DNA of 32,913 nt. Source: Lachnospiraceae bacterium UBA2734 (GTDB lineage Bacteria > Bacillota > Clostridia > Lachnospirales > Lachnospiraceae). The translations under genes were made by a program, and so were the position numbers. Under the pieces are notes generated by a model. The model had not been told where the DNA came from. It did no database searches and was given only the letters and a program-made list of their open reading frames with translations. The stretch is taken from contig DEKA01000001.1 in NCBI GenBank assembly GCA_002353635.1, positions 1 through 32,913 of the forward strand, read 5' to 3'. How positions within the stretch are numbered: position 1 is the stretch's first letter; each line of letters begins with the position of its first letter. Positions 17,225 through 25,307 of this stretch are shown piece by piece.

Positions 17225-18367
17225 TCAGTTCGCTTTGTAGAATTCCTTTATTCTCTCACATACCTCGTCCACATTGTCCTCCGTGAGCGAATAATACATC
17301 GGGAGGCGAAGGAGTCTCTCGCTCTCCTTCGTCGTGTAGACGTCCTCCCCGTGGAAGCGCCCGAAGCGCATCCCCGCAGGAGAAGAATGCAGCGGGATAT
17401 AATGAAAGACCGCCAGAATCTCTTTCTCCTTGAGATACGCGATGAGACGCTGCCTCTCCTCCAGATCCTTTGTCTTTATGTAGAACATATGCGCATTGTG
17501 CTGGCACTCCTTCGGAATGTACGCAAGCTCAATTCTTCCCTCTTCCGCAAGAGGCGTCAGCTCCTCATAATACCTGTTCCATCTGGCCAGTCTTGTCTCG
17601 TTGATCAGATCCGCCTTTTCCAGCTGCGCATAGAGATATGCCGCATTGAGCTCACCCGGAAGGAAGGAGGAGCCGTAATTCACCCACGTATATTTGTCAA
17701 TCTGGCCGCGGAAGAACTGTGCTCTGTTCGTTCCCTTCTCGCGCAGGATCTCTGCCTCCTCGCCGAGTGCATGGTCTTTGATCAGCGTCGCGCCTCCCTC
17801 GCCCATGCTGTAATTCTTTGTCTCATGAAAACTGTAGCAGCCGATGTCCCCGATTGTGCCGAGATATTGTCCCTTGTACCTGGCCATCACGCCCTGCGCG
17901 GCATCCTCTACCACCATCAGGTGATGTCTCTTCGCGATGTCAAGAATTGTGTCCATCTCGCAGGCGACGCCCGCATAATGCACCGGCACAATGACGCGCG
18001 TCTTCTCTGTGATGGCATCCTCGATCTTCTTCTCATCGATATTCATGGTATCCGGCCGGATATCTACAAAAACCGGGACCGCCCCGCGCAGCACGAAAGC
18101 ATTGGCCGTGGAGCAGAATGTGTAAGAGGGCATAATCACCTCATCGCCCGGCTTCACCCCGGTCAGCATGGCTGCCAGCTCAAGCGCATCCGTTCCGGAA
18201 GTAGTGAGGAGAAACTCGGGCGTTCCCGTCTTCTCCTCGAACCATGCCCTGCACTTTTTTGTGAACGGACCGTCTCCGCTGATCTTGTGGTTGATCTCGC
18301 AGGCGATCCGCAGATTCTCCATCTCATTGCCTGCATAAGGCGGAACATTAAAGGGTATTCTATACAT
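17225..18367 (-). CDS. wecE: dTDP-4-amino-4,6-dideoxygalactose transaminase
   Basis: A 380-residue PLP enzyme that aminates dTDP-4-keto-6-deoxyglucose with glutamate to give dTDP-Fuc4N. From memory it matches the enterobacterial RffA/WecE sequence closely along its length. Shared blocks include IPFNVPPYAGNE, GDEVIMPSYTF, STANAFVLRGA, DTMNIDEKKIEDAI, TRVIVPVHYAGVACEMDTI, VVEDAAQGVM (PLP Asp) and FHETKN with the Schiff-base Lys at about 184, plus FHYIPLHSSPAG and YTTKESERLLRLP. AAGGAGG precedes the ATG at 18367 at good spacing. The dTDP-glucose precursor genes (rmlA, rmlB) are not in the window. Its neighbours suggest the product is acetylated and used by the GNAT-GT2 fusion. Confidence 0.93.
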   Translation of the reverse strand: MYRIPFNVPPYAGNEMENLRIACEINHKISGDGPFTKKCRAWFEEKTGTPEFLLTTSGTDALELAAMLTGVKPGDEVIMPSYTFCSTANAFVLRGAVPVFVDIRPDTMNIDEKKIEDAITEKTRVIVPVHYAGVACEMDTILDIAKRHHLMVVEDAAQGVMARYKGQYLGTIGDIGCYSFHETKNYSMGEGGATLIKDHALGEEAEILREKGTNRAQFFRGQIDKYTWVNYGSSFLPGELNAAYLYAQLEKADLINETRLARWNRYYEELTPLAEEGRIELAYIPKECQHNAHMFYIKTKDLEERQRLIAYLKEKEILAVFHYIPLHSSPAGMRFGRFHGEDVYTTKESERLLRLPMYYSLTEDNVDEVCERIKEFYKAN

Positions 18368-18391
18368 GGACAGCCTCCTTTTTCATCTCTT

Positions 18392-20137
18392 TCACTGGAT
18401 CGTCAGCACTGTATACGCATCCGAATCATACACAGGCTTATAGCCATTGTCCTGAATATACTGCTGCAGGCGCTCGAGCTTGGCCGGCCCGCTCTCTGAC
18501 TGAAACTCTCCCTCGTGGTGCAGGATGATCAAGGGCTTGACCGCGCTGGACTGTGCATCCACACGGCTGAGCGCATTGCTGAATGCCGTTGTGCTGTAGC
18601 TGTCCAGGTCCGGCCATGCTGTGTCGAGGGCAGGCTCCATGCCGCAGAGGTAATAAAGTCCCGGGATGTTGCCGAACGTGATCAGTGTGCGGTCCTGCAG
18701 GCTGTTCTCCCGAAGCGCCGCGAACAGACCCTCCAGTTCCTTTGCATTCTCAGGCGTCGTGTACATGCCCGCAGCCGGAGAGGAATCGTCCATGACAGCA
18801 GTCCTTGCCGTTCCATCCGTCCCGTCACGGAAGGCAAAACAGCAGTGAAAGAGCCCTCCCTGCACGATCGCTGCAGCGATCACGGCGATGCCCATGCTGT
18901 GCCAGGCAAAATGTATATCCCGGTACCTCGTCTCCTGCCAGATCCTGCGGAACATCCACAGCATAAACGGTGCTGACATGAACATGCAGTTGAGAACCGG
19001 GTACGTGTAGTTGTTGGAGCCAAACGGAAGAATCAGTATTTCCAGAAGGACGACGGCAGAGAGAAATCTCTCCTCCGGTCCTGCATTGAATGCTCCCGTG
19101 AGGTCAATGACGCACAGGATCAGCGTCATGATGACGAGCATCATGCCCCATTCGAACATGCTGCCGTAATCCTGATAATTCGCCGTGAACATGCCCCGTC
19201 CATAGAAAAAGCGGAACAGGACAAGAATGCCGGCCGCATACAGGATGCGTCCCGCTGCCCGGATCCTGCGCACGATGGGGAGGGCGAACCAGATCATGCC
19301 GGCTGCTGCGCAGGCTCCCATGACGGCAAACCATTCCAGAGAATGTGCATATGCGGAGAGAATAGAGGAGATCATTCCGCCCGCCGTATAAGACTGCGCG
19401 CTCCCCGCGCTGGAGAACAGCTGCGGGATCATGGACCAGTAACCGGAGGGGCCGTACAGCAGTGCGCTCAGAAGGTATCCTGCGCCAAACCCGCACACAT
19501 AGCCGAGCACGCACCAGAGGACAACCCTCCGGATCATCTTCGCACTCCTCTCCGTGATCACGCCGTAGAATATGACGGCCAGGATCAGGATGGGCTGCGT
19601 GAGATTGGCAAAGCGCGAGAGGACATTGAGTCCAAGGAGTGCTCCGGCCGCCACGAACAGCCCTCTGTGCTCCTCAACATCCGATACCGCAAGAAAGAGA
19701 AGGCAGCCGGCGATCGTAAGGAGCAGATACGTCAGGTAGTTGTACAGAATCACAGCGGGGCACCAGCAGTAAGAGATCGCGATCATCTCACCGATGAACA
19801 TCATCCACTTCGGAATCATCCTCCCAAGTGTATAGTAAGCGGTGAGCGCCGCCGCGGAGATGAGGAGCAGGCACATCACCGTCATGCCCAGCATGGTCCT
19901 GCCGGCAGGAAGGCGTATAAGAACGCTTCCCAGAACATTGGCAAGGAATGTCGCAAAGCCCCACATGGGCCCTATGCTCTCCGGATAGGCATAGTTGGTC
20001 AGGCTGTACGTCGTATCCATGACGCTCACGCCCTGCGAAGCGGCCGCCAGAGGCCACAGCAGGAGAATCACCGGGAAAACAAATTTCTCCAGTGGACTCT
20101 GCAGACTTTTCAATTGTCTCTTCAGGTTTGTTTTCAT
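18392..20137 (-). CDS. Large polytopic membrane protein, GT-C-like, function unknown
   Basis: A 581-residue protein with about 12 predicted helices and a C-terminal extracytoplasmic domain (about the last 130 residues, from RDGTDGTART onward). The first outside loop, ASQGVSVMDTTYSLTNYAYP, contains an Asp that could serve as the GT-C catalytic residue, and LLRLP-type segments recur near the next helices. I believe similar orphan membrane proteins occur in other Lachnospiraceae glycan loci, but I cannot name a family. The ATG at 20137 lies four bases after the stop of the acyltransferase gene, and its ribosome binding site is weak. It may be a second lipid-linked-sugar-dependent glycosyltransferase. 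It could equally be a flippase or polymerase component. Confidence 0.65.
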   Translation of the reverse strand: MKTNLKRQLKSLQSPLEKFVFPVILLLWPLAAASQGVSVMDTTYSLTNYAYPESIGPMWGFATFLANVLGSVLIRLPAGRTMLGMTVMCLLLISAAALTAYYTLGRMIPKWMMFIGEMIAISYCWCPAVILYNYLTYLLLTIAGCLLFLAVSDVEEHRGLFVAAGALLGLNVLSRFANLTQPILILAVIFYGVITERSAKMIRRVVLWCVLGYVCGFGAGYLLSALLYGPSGYWSMIPQLFSSAGSAQSYTAGGMISSILSAYAHSLEWFAVMGACAAAGMIWFALPIVRRIRAAGRILYAAGILVLFRFFYGRGMFTANYQDYGSMFEWGMMLVIMTLILCVIDLTGAFNAGPEERFLSAVVLLEILILPFGSNNYTYPVLNCMFMSAPFMLWMFRRIWQETRYRDIHFAWHSMGIAVIAAAIVQGGLFHCCFAFRDGTDGTARTAVMDDSSPAAGMYTTPENAKELEGLFAALRENSLQDRTLITFGNIPGLYYLCGMEPALDTAWPDLDSYSTTAFSNALSRVDAQSSAVKPLIILHHEGEFQSESGPAKLERLQQYIQDNGYKPVYDSDAYTVLTIQ

Positions 20138-20141
20138 TTTT

Positions 20142-21293
20142 TCACATCTGTTCTGCCATGCCGTCCTTCGATGCTGCAAAAAGGGCATCAAGCCGGCGCA
20201 GTGCGGCTGCCGGTTTTGTGCGGGAGAGGGAGCGCTCCGCGAACGCAAAGATTATGTTCCGCAGGTAATCCACAAAAATGCAGGCCAGATACAGGATCAG
20301 GGAGGCAGCAGCCGTCTGCAGAAGAAAGCGAACCGGCGCATCCTGCCATGTGCCGCCCACAATATTGGCCATCCAGACAGCCCACTTGTCGCGGATATCC
20401 ACATGTTCGTGAATCAGGTAGACGCCAAATGTAAAAGGCGCAACAGATGTCGCAAGGATGCCGGGAAGCCTGTTGTCATCCAGATGCACGAACTTGAACA
20501 GATAAAAGAATCCAATCGATGCGACAAGGCACAGGAACGAATTGTAGTGAAACGGGACGGTCGCATAGTACTGGAGCTGTCCCGTCTTTTCATTTATAAG
20601 ATGAAGCCCTATATGCAGCCCGTAGATCAAAAGACAGGAGATCACGTAGGTCAGCCCTGCTTTCAGCGGATGATCGAAGCGCGGAATGTCGTAAAGGCGG
20701 ATATACGCCGCCAGAAGATAAAGGCAGAGGAACCACCCGAAATCGTATCCCATGCGGTCCGTTGAGAGCTGCACCGGGGAGATGCTCTTAATGCCGCAGA
20801 AAAAGATCAGAAGAAGAATGATGACGCTCTTCAGCTGCAGTCTTGAAATCCTGTGCACCGCCGCATTGAGAAGGGGTGCGAACAGGTACATAAGCACATA
20901 GGCGCTGGCAAACCAGTAGTGCTCCATCGAGACAGGCAGAAAATATTCCGCCATCTTCCATACGCCTCTCCCGTAAATGGTCATGTGCAGACACGCCATC
21001 GCGAGAGGGATCAGCAGAGAGTAGAACAGAATCTGCGCGAGGAGCCTGACAAGCCTTGACACCTTATACTGCGCCTCTGTCAGAAAATAGCCGCTGATCA
21101 GCACATACACATTCACCGCCACAATGCAGAAGGATTCCAGGAGTCCTCCCATCATTCTCGTGGGCGTAAGCTCTGTTCCGGGCACCGCAAGGCTCTGCGT
21201 CTGCGAGACATAGTGGAGCACAATCACCATGAACATAGCGATAATGCGCAGCAGCTCATAGCTGGCTATTCTTCTGTGTACTCCGTGTTCCAT
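20142..21293 (-). CDS. Acyltransferase-3 family membrane protein (OafA/WecH-like)
   Basis: A 383-residue integral membrane acyltransferase with about ten helices. The first helix carries the family signature RIASYELLRIIAMFMVIVLHY, in which an Arg and the His of LHY form the presumed active site. Later features include NVYVLISGYFL and FGVYLIHEHVDI, both typical of the family. Members O-acetylate or O-succinylate extracytoplasmic sugars with acyl groups carried across the membrane. In this locus it probably decorates the glycan repeat. The ATG at 21293 was chosen because it directly precedes the signature helix and has GAGG five bases upstream; an earlier in-frame start at 21332 would add only a basic stretch. 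Confidence 0.9.
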   Translation of the reverse strand: MEHGVHRRIASYELLRIIAMFMVIVLHYVSQTQSLAVPGTELTPTRMMGGLLESFCIVAVNVYVLISGYFLTEAQYKVSRLVRLLAQILFYSLLIPLAMACLHMTIYGRGVWKMAEYFLPVSMEHYWFASAYVLMYLFAPLLNAAVHRISRLQLKSVIILLLIFFCGIKSISPVQLSTDRMGYDFGWFLCLYLLAAYIRLYDIPRFDHPLKAGLTYVISCLLIYGLHIGLHLINEKTGQLQYYATVPFHYNSFLCLVASIGFFYLFKFVHLDDNRLPGILATSVAPFTFGVYLIHEHVDIRDKWAVWMANIVGGTWQDAPVRFLLQTAAASLILYLACIFVDYLRNIIFAFAERSLSRTKPAAALRRLDALFAASKDGMAEQM

Positions 21294-21382
21294 GTCTGCC
21301 TCGGTTCTTCGCGGTCTCTCCGTCCCTCTCAAATGTCAGATCCCGGAAATGATTCTTCCTGCCGCCGTCTCTTCAACAAAGC

Positions 21383-23182
21383 TCAGGCCTTTTTCGCGGC
21401 ATCCGCGTATGCCGCGCCGGGATTGGCATCCTCCTTCCGGATCTGCATTTCTTCCACGCGGTAGACGACGTCGCACTTTGCGATTGTCTCAAGACGGTGT
21501 GCAATGATGATCAGGGTCTTTCTTCCATGGAGACGGTTGATGGAGTCCATGATGGCCGCCTCCGTCTCATTGTCGAGCGCTGACGTCGCCTCGTCCAGAA
21601 CCAGCACCTCCGGATCCTCATAGAGTGCCCTCGCGATCCCGATTCTCTGCCGCTGGCCGCCGGAGAAGCGGATGCCCCGCTCGCCAATCACCGTATCCAG
21701 TCCCTCAGGGAGAGAGCGCACGTGCTCATCGAGCTGTGCCTCCTCAAGGGCCTTCCACACCTTTTTGTCGTCGATGTCCTCATCCGGAATGCCGAAAGCC
21801 ACATTCTTGCGGATTGTTGTGTTGAACATGAAGATGCTCTGCGGGATATAGCCGATGTTCTTCAGCCATCCGCGGTAGTTCGTCTGCACATCGACGCCGT
21901 CCGCCAGAACCTGCCCGCTCTCGGGCTTCAAAAGCCCCAGCATGATGTCGACAATCGTCGTCTTGCCGGCGCCGCTGCTGCCGACAATGCCGATGGACTT
22001 GCCCACCTGGAAATCCACGGACGCGTTTTCAAAAATATAAGTTTCACTCCCGGGATAGCGGTAAGTGATGCCGCGCATCTCAATGACGTGCTTCACCGGA
22101 AGCTTATCTATATTCTGATGAACCGGATAGTCCTTCAGGTTGTAGGAAATATCCTTCTGATGGATCTCCTCCTGAAGATTCTCCGAGACATTGTCCAGGA
22201 ACGGGGAGAAGTAAGCGATGCTGGTCAGATAGTTGTTGATCCGATTCGCAGAGGGCAGAAGTCTTGCCGCCGCCATGGCGAACACAGACAGCTGCGACAC
22301 CATCGTCGAGGGATCCACGCCGCCGACCACAATCTCCACGAGAAGATACCCCACAAGCCCCGCGATGCAGACCGTCTCAATGAGGAGCCTCGGCGTCGAA
22401 TTGAAAATATTGTACCTCTGCACGGCGCTCACATAACCATTGCCGCACCTCGCGTACTCGTTGATGAAGTAGTTCTCCCGGTTTCCGATCTTGATCTCCT
22501 TGATCGCGCTTACGGACTCCGAGATCCACTGGAAGAGCCCCGAGTAATAGTCCTGATTTTGTTTGCCAGCCCTGATCATGACCGGCTTGATGAAGTACTT
22601 GATGACGGCGAGCACCGCGATCAGGAGTGCCGCGATCGTCAGGATCATCTTCGCATCGACGGCGAGCAGCACCAGCGTGAGGATAATGAAAACAATGACC
22701 TCCGACGTCATCTGCAGCACTGTCAGAATCAGTGCATAAACATTATTGATGTCGGATGTGATGTTGCGCTGGATGATCGATGTATTCGCATTCAGGTAAT
22801 ATTCATACGGCCGCTTCATGAAATTGATCATCATGCGGTTCGATGTCTCGAACTGGTTCGTGTAGATAAACCGCAGGAGGGCCACATTTTCATAAAAAAG
22901 AAAGAGGTTCTTCAGCACAAAAGCGATGATGATCGCGGCCATCATGACCACAGCGAACTGCAGAGTAGACTGCATGTGCATCAGGTGATAGAGATCGCCC
23001 ATATGGTACTTGTTCTGCATGATGGACTGCGGGTCCACAATTGCCATGATGATGGGCACAATGAGCGTGATGCCCGTCGCCTCAAGAATGGCGCCGATCA
23101 GCATGAGAAAGACGAGATATCCCATCCTGAGCTTCTGCCTGCGGTCCAGCAGTATGTTGATTTTTTTCAGCATTTGCAGCAT
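21383..23182 (-). CDS. ABC transporter, fused permease-ATPase, PglK/MsbA-like flippase
   Basis: A 599-residue half-transporter that should work as a homodimer. Six helices lie within residues 20-320. The ATPase domain follows, with Walker A GSSGAGKT (401-408), Q-loop YIPQS (445-449), signature FSGGQRQRIGIARAL (506-520), Walker B VLVLDE (526-531) and H-loop AHRLET (561-566). The order fits PglK, which flips undecaprenyl-pyrophosphate-linked oligosaccharides. No Wzx-type flippase is visible here, so it is the best candidate for moving the lipid-linked repeat outward. The C-terminal tail NPGAAYADAAKKA is low-complexity, and its DNA contains a perfect 8-bp inverted repeat at 21395-21416. The ATG at 23182 lacks a clear ribosome binding site; an ATG at 23173 is an alternative. 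Confidence 0.92.
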   Translation of the reverse strand: MLQMLKKINILLDRRQKLRMGYLVFLMLIGAILEATGITLIVPIIMAIVDPQSIMQNKYHMGDLYHLMHMQSTLQFAVVMMAAIIIAFVLKNLFLFYENVALLRFIYTNQFETSNRMMINFMKRPYEYYLNANTSIIQRNITSDINNVYALILTVLQMTSEVIVFIILTLVLLAVDAKMILTIAALLIAVLAVIKYFIKPVMIRAGKQNQDYYSGLFQWISESVSAIKEIKIGNRENYFINEYARCGNGYVSAVQRYNIFNSTPRLLIETVCIAGLVGYLLVEIVVGGVDPSTMVSQLSVFAMAAARLLPSANRINNYLTSIAYFSPFLDNVSENLQEEIHQKDISYNLKDYPVHQNIDKLPVKHVIEMRGITYRYPGSETYIFENASVDFQVGKSIGIVGSSGAGKTTIVDIMLGLLKPESGQVLADGVDVQTNYRGWLKNIGYIPQSIFMFNTTIRKNVAFGIPDEDIDDKKVWKALEEAQLDEHVRSLPEGLDTVIGERGIRFSGGQRQRIGIARALYEDPEVLVLDEATSALDNETEAAIMDSINRLHGRKTLIIIAHRLETIAKCDVVYRVEEMQIRKEDANPGAAYADAAKKA

Positions 23183-23221
23183 ATTCTGTCTTTACTCTCT
23201 TATAAGCCCGGTTCTTCTATA

Positions 23222-24337
23222 TCATTCCTGATGTGTCGTCTTCGCCTCGGCATGCGTCACATGGGCGTGTGCTGACTTGTCCTCATAGCGGTCCATAAAG
23301 GCACTGCCCAGATAAATCTTCTCCCGCGCACACTTTATGGAGGAGGGCACTGTGTAAACGGTCACGACGCGGTCGAAGACAGCACCCGTAAAATTGAGAA
23401 TCTCCATCGGAAAATGCGCGTCCAGAACGAGCCGCCCCGGAAATTCCTTCCTGTAATCCAGCACATCGCGCGGGTGAGGCTTGATCACCACTTCGCCCGG
23501 CACACCGTTCACGTTCCCGTATTCACCGATCATATCGGCAAAGAGCTTCGCTCTCACCTTGAGGTCTTTGCACAGAGGCTCCGTCAGAATGAGCACAAGG
23601 GGCTTTCCCGTCTCCTTTGCCCGCCCAAGCGTATCCTTCAGCTCCGCCTCATTAGCGATGAACATCCGCGTCAGGACCTTTTTATCCTCCGGCGTCAGCG
23701 CGTCCACAAGCGCCTGTCTCGGCACTTCCTTCATCTTTGCGATGGGGTGATCCAGAACAGAGAGGTCATTGACCTCCATGTCGATGCAGTACCTGCTGTA
23801 TCCGTTCTGGATGAAAATAACGCCCATCCCGCCCAGCCATGCTTTCAATCCAAAGTGTCCCGCATTGTCCTCTCTCGCCGTGTCCCGGTAGCGCAGACAG
23901 TCGAGGCCGTCCTCCACCGCGTGGTAGCGGATGTGCCGGGAGGCCAGGTAATATCCGATCGGATCGGAGTCGCAGAAGACATAGATATCCTTGTACTGTC
24001 TGAAATCAACCGGCATGTACGGCTCTTCCAGATCGCCCAGAAGCCGGCAGAAGCGCACGCGGTTTTTCATGTTGCGAAAAAGAGAGCCCGTGTTCTCCTT
24101 CAGCGGCCGCAGCTCCGGAAAAAACGTCCAGTCCTTCTCGTCCATACGGAAAACATCCGCGAACAGGCCGCTCTCTGCTGCCCTCTTCTGCAGGTCTCCG
24201 AAATTATTGGACATGGAGGAGAGCACCAGATCCGCCTTGGAGCTCTCAGGGCCCTCACTCTTCTGCAGACCAAGCTCCTTCAGCGCCGCGATATATACAT
24301 GATAAAAGGTATGACAGACATAAACTCTGTCCTTCAT
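23222..24337 (-). CDS. GT52/polysialyltransferase-like glycosyltransferase
   Basis: A 371-residue enzyme starting MKDRVYVCHTFYHVYIAALK, the usual N-terminal pattern of GT52-type lipooligosaccharide sialyltransferases. It has EDGLDCLRY (142-150), where this superfamily has its acidic loop, and the diagnostic VVIKPHPRD (283-291), the HP motif that binds CMP-type donors. No sialic acid synthesis genes (neuA, neuB, neuC) are in the window, so the donor may not be CMP-Neu5Ac. The ATG at 24337 has AGGAGG five bases upstream and is preferred over the frame's earlier start. It is the first gene after the promoter at 24368-24395. A His/Ala-rich tail ends the protein. Confidence 0.75.
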   Translation of the reverse strand: MKDRVYVCHTFYHVYIAALKELGLQKSEGPESSKADLVLSSMSNNFGDLQKRAAESGLFADVFRMDEKDWTFFPELRPLKENTGSLFRNMKNRVRFCRLLGDLEEPYMPVDFRQYKDIYVFCDSDPIGYYLASRHIRYHAVEDGLDCLRYRDTAREDNAGHFGLKAWLGGMGVIFIQNGYSRYCIDMEVNDLSVLDHPIAKMKEVPRQALVDALTPEDKKVLTRMFIANEAELKDTLGRAKETGKPLVLILTEPLCKDLKVRAKLFADMIGEYGNVNGVPGEVVIKPHPRDVLDYRKEFPGRLVLDAHFPMEILNFTGAVFDRVVTVYTVPSSIKCAREKIYLGSAFMDRYEDKSAHAHVTHAEAKTTHQE

Positions 24338-24367
24338 TCCTGCCTCCTGCGGGGTATAAATCACATT

Positions 24368-24395
24368 ATTCTACCATACTGCAGGCGTTTCGCAA
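24368..24395 (-). promoter_or_regulatory. Promoter for the glycan biosynthesis operon
   Basis: TTGCGA (24390-24395) and TAGAAT (24368-24373) are separated by 16 bases and point into the GT52-like gene, with about 25 bases of leader before its ribosome binding site. It starts three bases after the cytidine deaminase stop, where no T-tailed terminator is seen, so read-through from that gene is also possible. Confidence 0.55.
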
Positions 24396-24398
24396 AAT

Positions 24399-24833
24399 TC
24401 ACAGCGAAAAGCAATCCGGCAGGAGCTCTTCCAATGTCTTCACCCTGTAGTCTTCCTCAGACCGCGCAAGAATGACCGCAAAAGTCTTCGGGTCCGTGAA
24501 CTCCGAGAGCGCCTGCCGGCAGACGCCGCAGGGTGACGGATAGGGAACGCCCTCCGCCCACGGATCCTTTCCCTCAGGTGCTGCGGTGAGCGCTATGGCA
24601 CGAAAAGACCTCTCTCCCTTGGCAACGGCTGCGAACAGCGCATTGCGTTCTCCACAAATGGTGACGCTGTAGCTTGCGTTTTCCACATTGCATCCCCGCG
24701 TAACATCCCCATTTTGTGCAAGAATGGCCGCACCGACCTTATAGTGCGAGTAAGGTGCATAAGCATTCTCCCGCGCCGCCATAGCCTCCCTGATGAGATG
24801 CCTTATCTCTTCTTTTGACAGTTCCGCTCCCAT
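24399..24833 (-). CDS. cdd: Cytidine deaminase
   Basis: A 144-residue enzyme that deaminates cytidine and deoxycytidine to uridine and deoxyuridine for pyrimidine salvage. The fold's zinc site is complete: GCNVENASY, then CGERNAL with the first Cys and the catalytic Glu, and PSPCGVCRQ with the other two Cys ligands. AYAPYSHYKVGAA is the conserved N-terminal block. The length matches the usual small homotetrameric form. The ATG at 24833 has AGGAGGG six bases upstream; the longer open frame upstream of it is not conserved. It sits alone at the boundary of the glycan locus and shows no functional link to it. Confidence 0.95.
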   Translation of the reverse strand: MGAELSKEEIRHLIREAMAARENAYAPYSHYKVGAAILAQNGDVTRGCNVENASYSVTICGERNALFAAVAKGERSFRAIALTAAPEGKDPWAEGVPYPSPCGVCRQALSEFTDPKTFAVILARSEEDYRVKTLEELLPDCFSL

Positions 24834-25307
24834 GATCAACCCTCCTGCCGCTGCGGGGATACCTTCATTCCGGACATCAGCGCTGATAAAAAGCATCCCT
24901 TCCCGGCTATCGTCACGGCAGTTTTGCTCTGCCTGCGCCTGTGTCTTACCCAATTCCGGGGAATTGGGGTCCGCCCCTCTTATTGCGATTATTTTCATTA
25001 TGATACAAAATTTGTAATTGTTTAGCACCCCTCGAAAAGTCGAAAAATTCGGATGGGAAGCTTGCTTACCAGACGAATTTTTCGACTTTTCGAGGGGCGG
25101 CCAAGGCGCGGAGCGCCTCTGGACGCCCACATCGAGGAGAACCGAAGGTTTCCGAGATGGGCGTGCTAAACAGTTGCCAAAATTTATAATTGTTCAGAAG
25201 GCTCTTCTCAGGGCACAGCGGCGTTTCAGGCAGTCCCTGCCAGTACAGCAAGCTGTGTCCGGAATGGACGATGTCTGGAATTAATTGAAAGAGAAAAGGA
25301 AAGAGAA
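24834..25307. other. Divergent intergenic region between cytidine deaminase and patatin genes
   Basis: These 474 bases hold no gene that I can support. Besides the palindromic element at 25006-25197 they contain a 9-bp inverted repeat with a 2-base loop (CCCAATTCC/GGAATTGGG) at 24949-24968, which could be an operator for the deaminase gene. They also contain a perfect 12-bp palindrome, ATCAGCGCTGAT. A TATAAT at 25185-25190 on the plus strand could be a -10 for the patatin gene, but no good -35 is seen. Confidence 0.6.
25006..25197. repeat. Composite palindromic element with three nested hairpins
   Basis: Outer inverted repeats GTTTAGCAC (25020-25028) and GTGCTAAAC (25163-25171) close a region with three hairpins. 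The first is a perfect 24-bp stem, 25028-25051 with 25074-25097, and a 22-base loop. The second is a 5-bp stem at 25105-25117. The third is an imperfect stem of about 17 bp, 25124-25143 with 25147-25163, and a GAA loop. A near-identical 20-base sequence flanks the element directly (25006-25025 and 25178-25197, 18 of 20 matching). A diverged partial copy lies at 27963-28018 in the opposite orientation. The plan resembles a MITE-like or REP-like mobile palindromic element. Confidence 0.8.

Noticed and set aside
21395..21416. Hairpin at the 3' end of the ABC transporter as a terminator
   Set aside because: On the minus strand the stem is followed by As, not Ts, and it lies inside the coding sequence.
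21722..23275. A 517-residue plus-strand open frame opposite the ABC transporter
   Set aside because: The translation is charged, His/Asp/Arg-rich and without hydrophobic cores or motifs, while the minus strand encodes a complete ABC transporter.
24877..24889. Palindrome ATCAGCGCTGAT upstream of cytidine deaminase as an operator
   Set aside because: A 12-bp palindrome on its own, without a second copy or a known regulator, could arise by chance.
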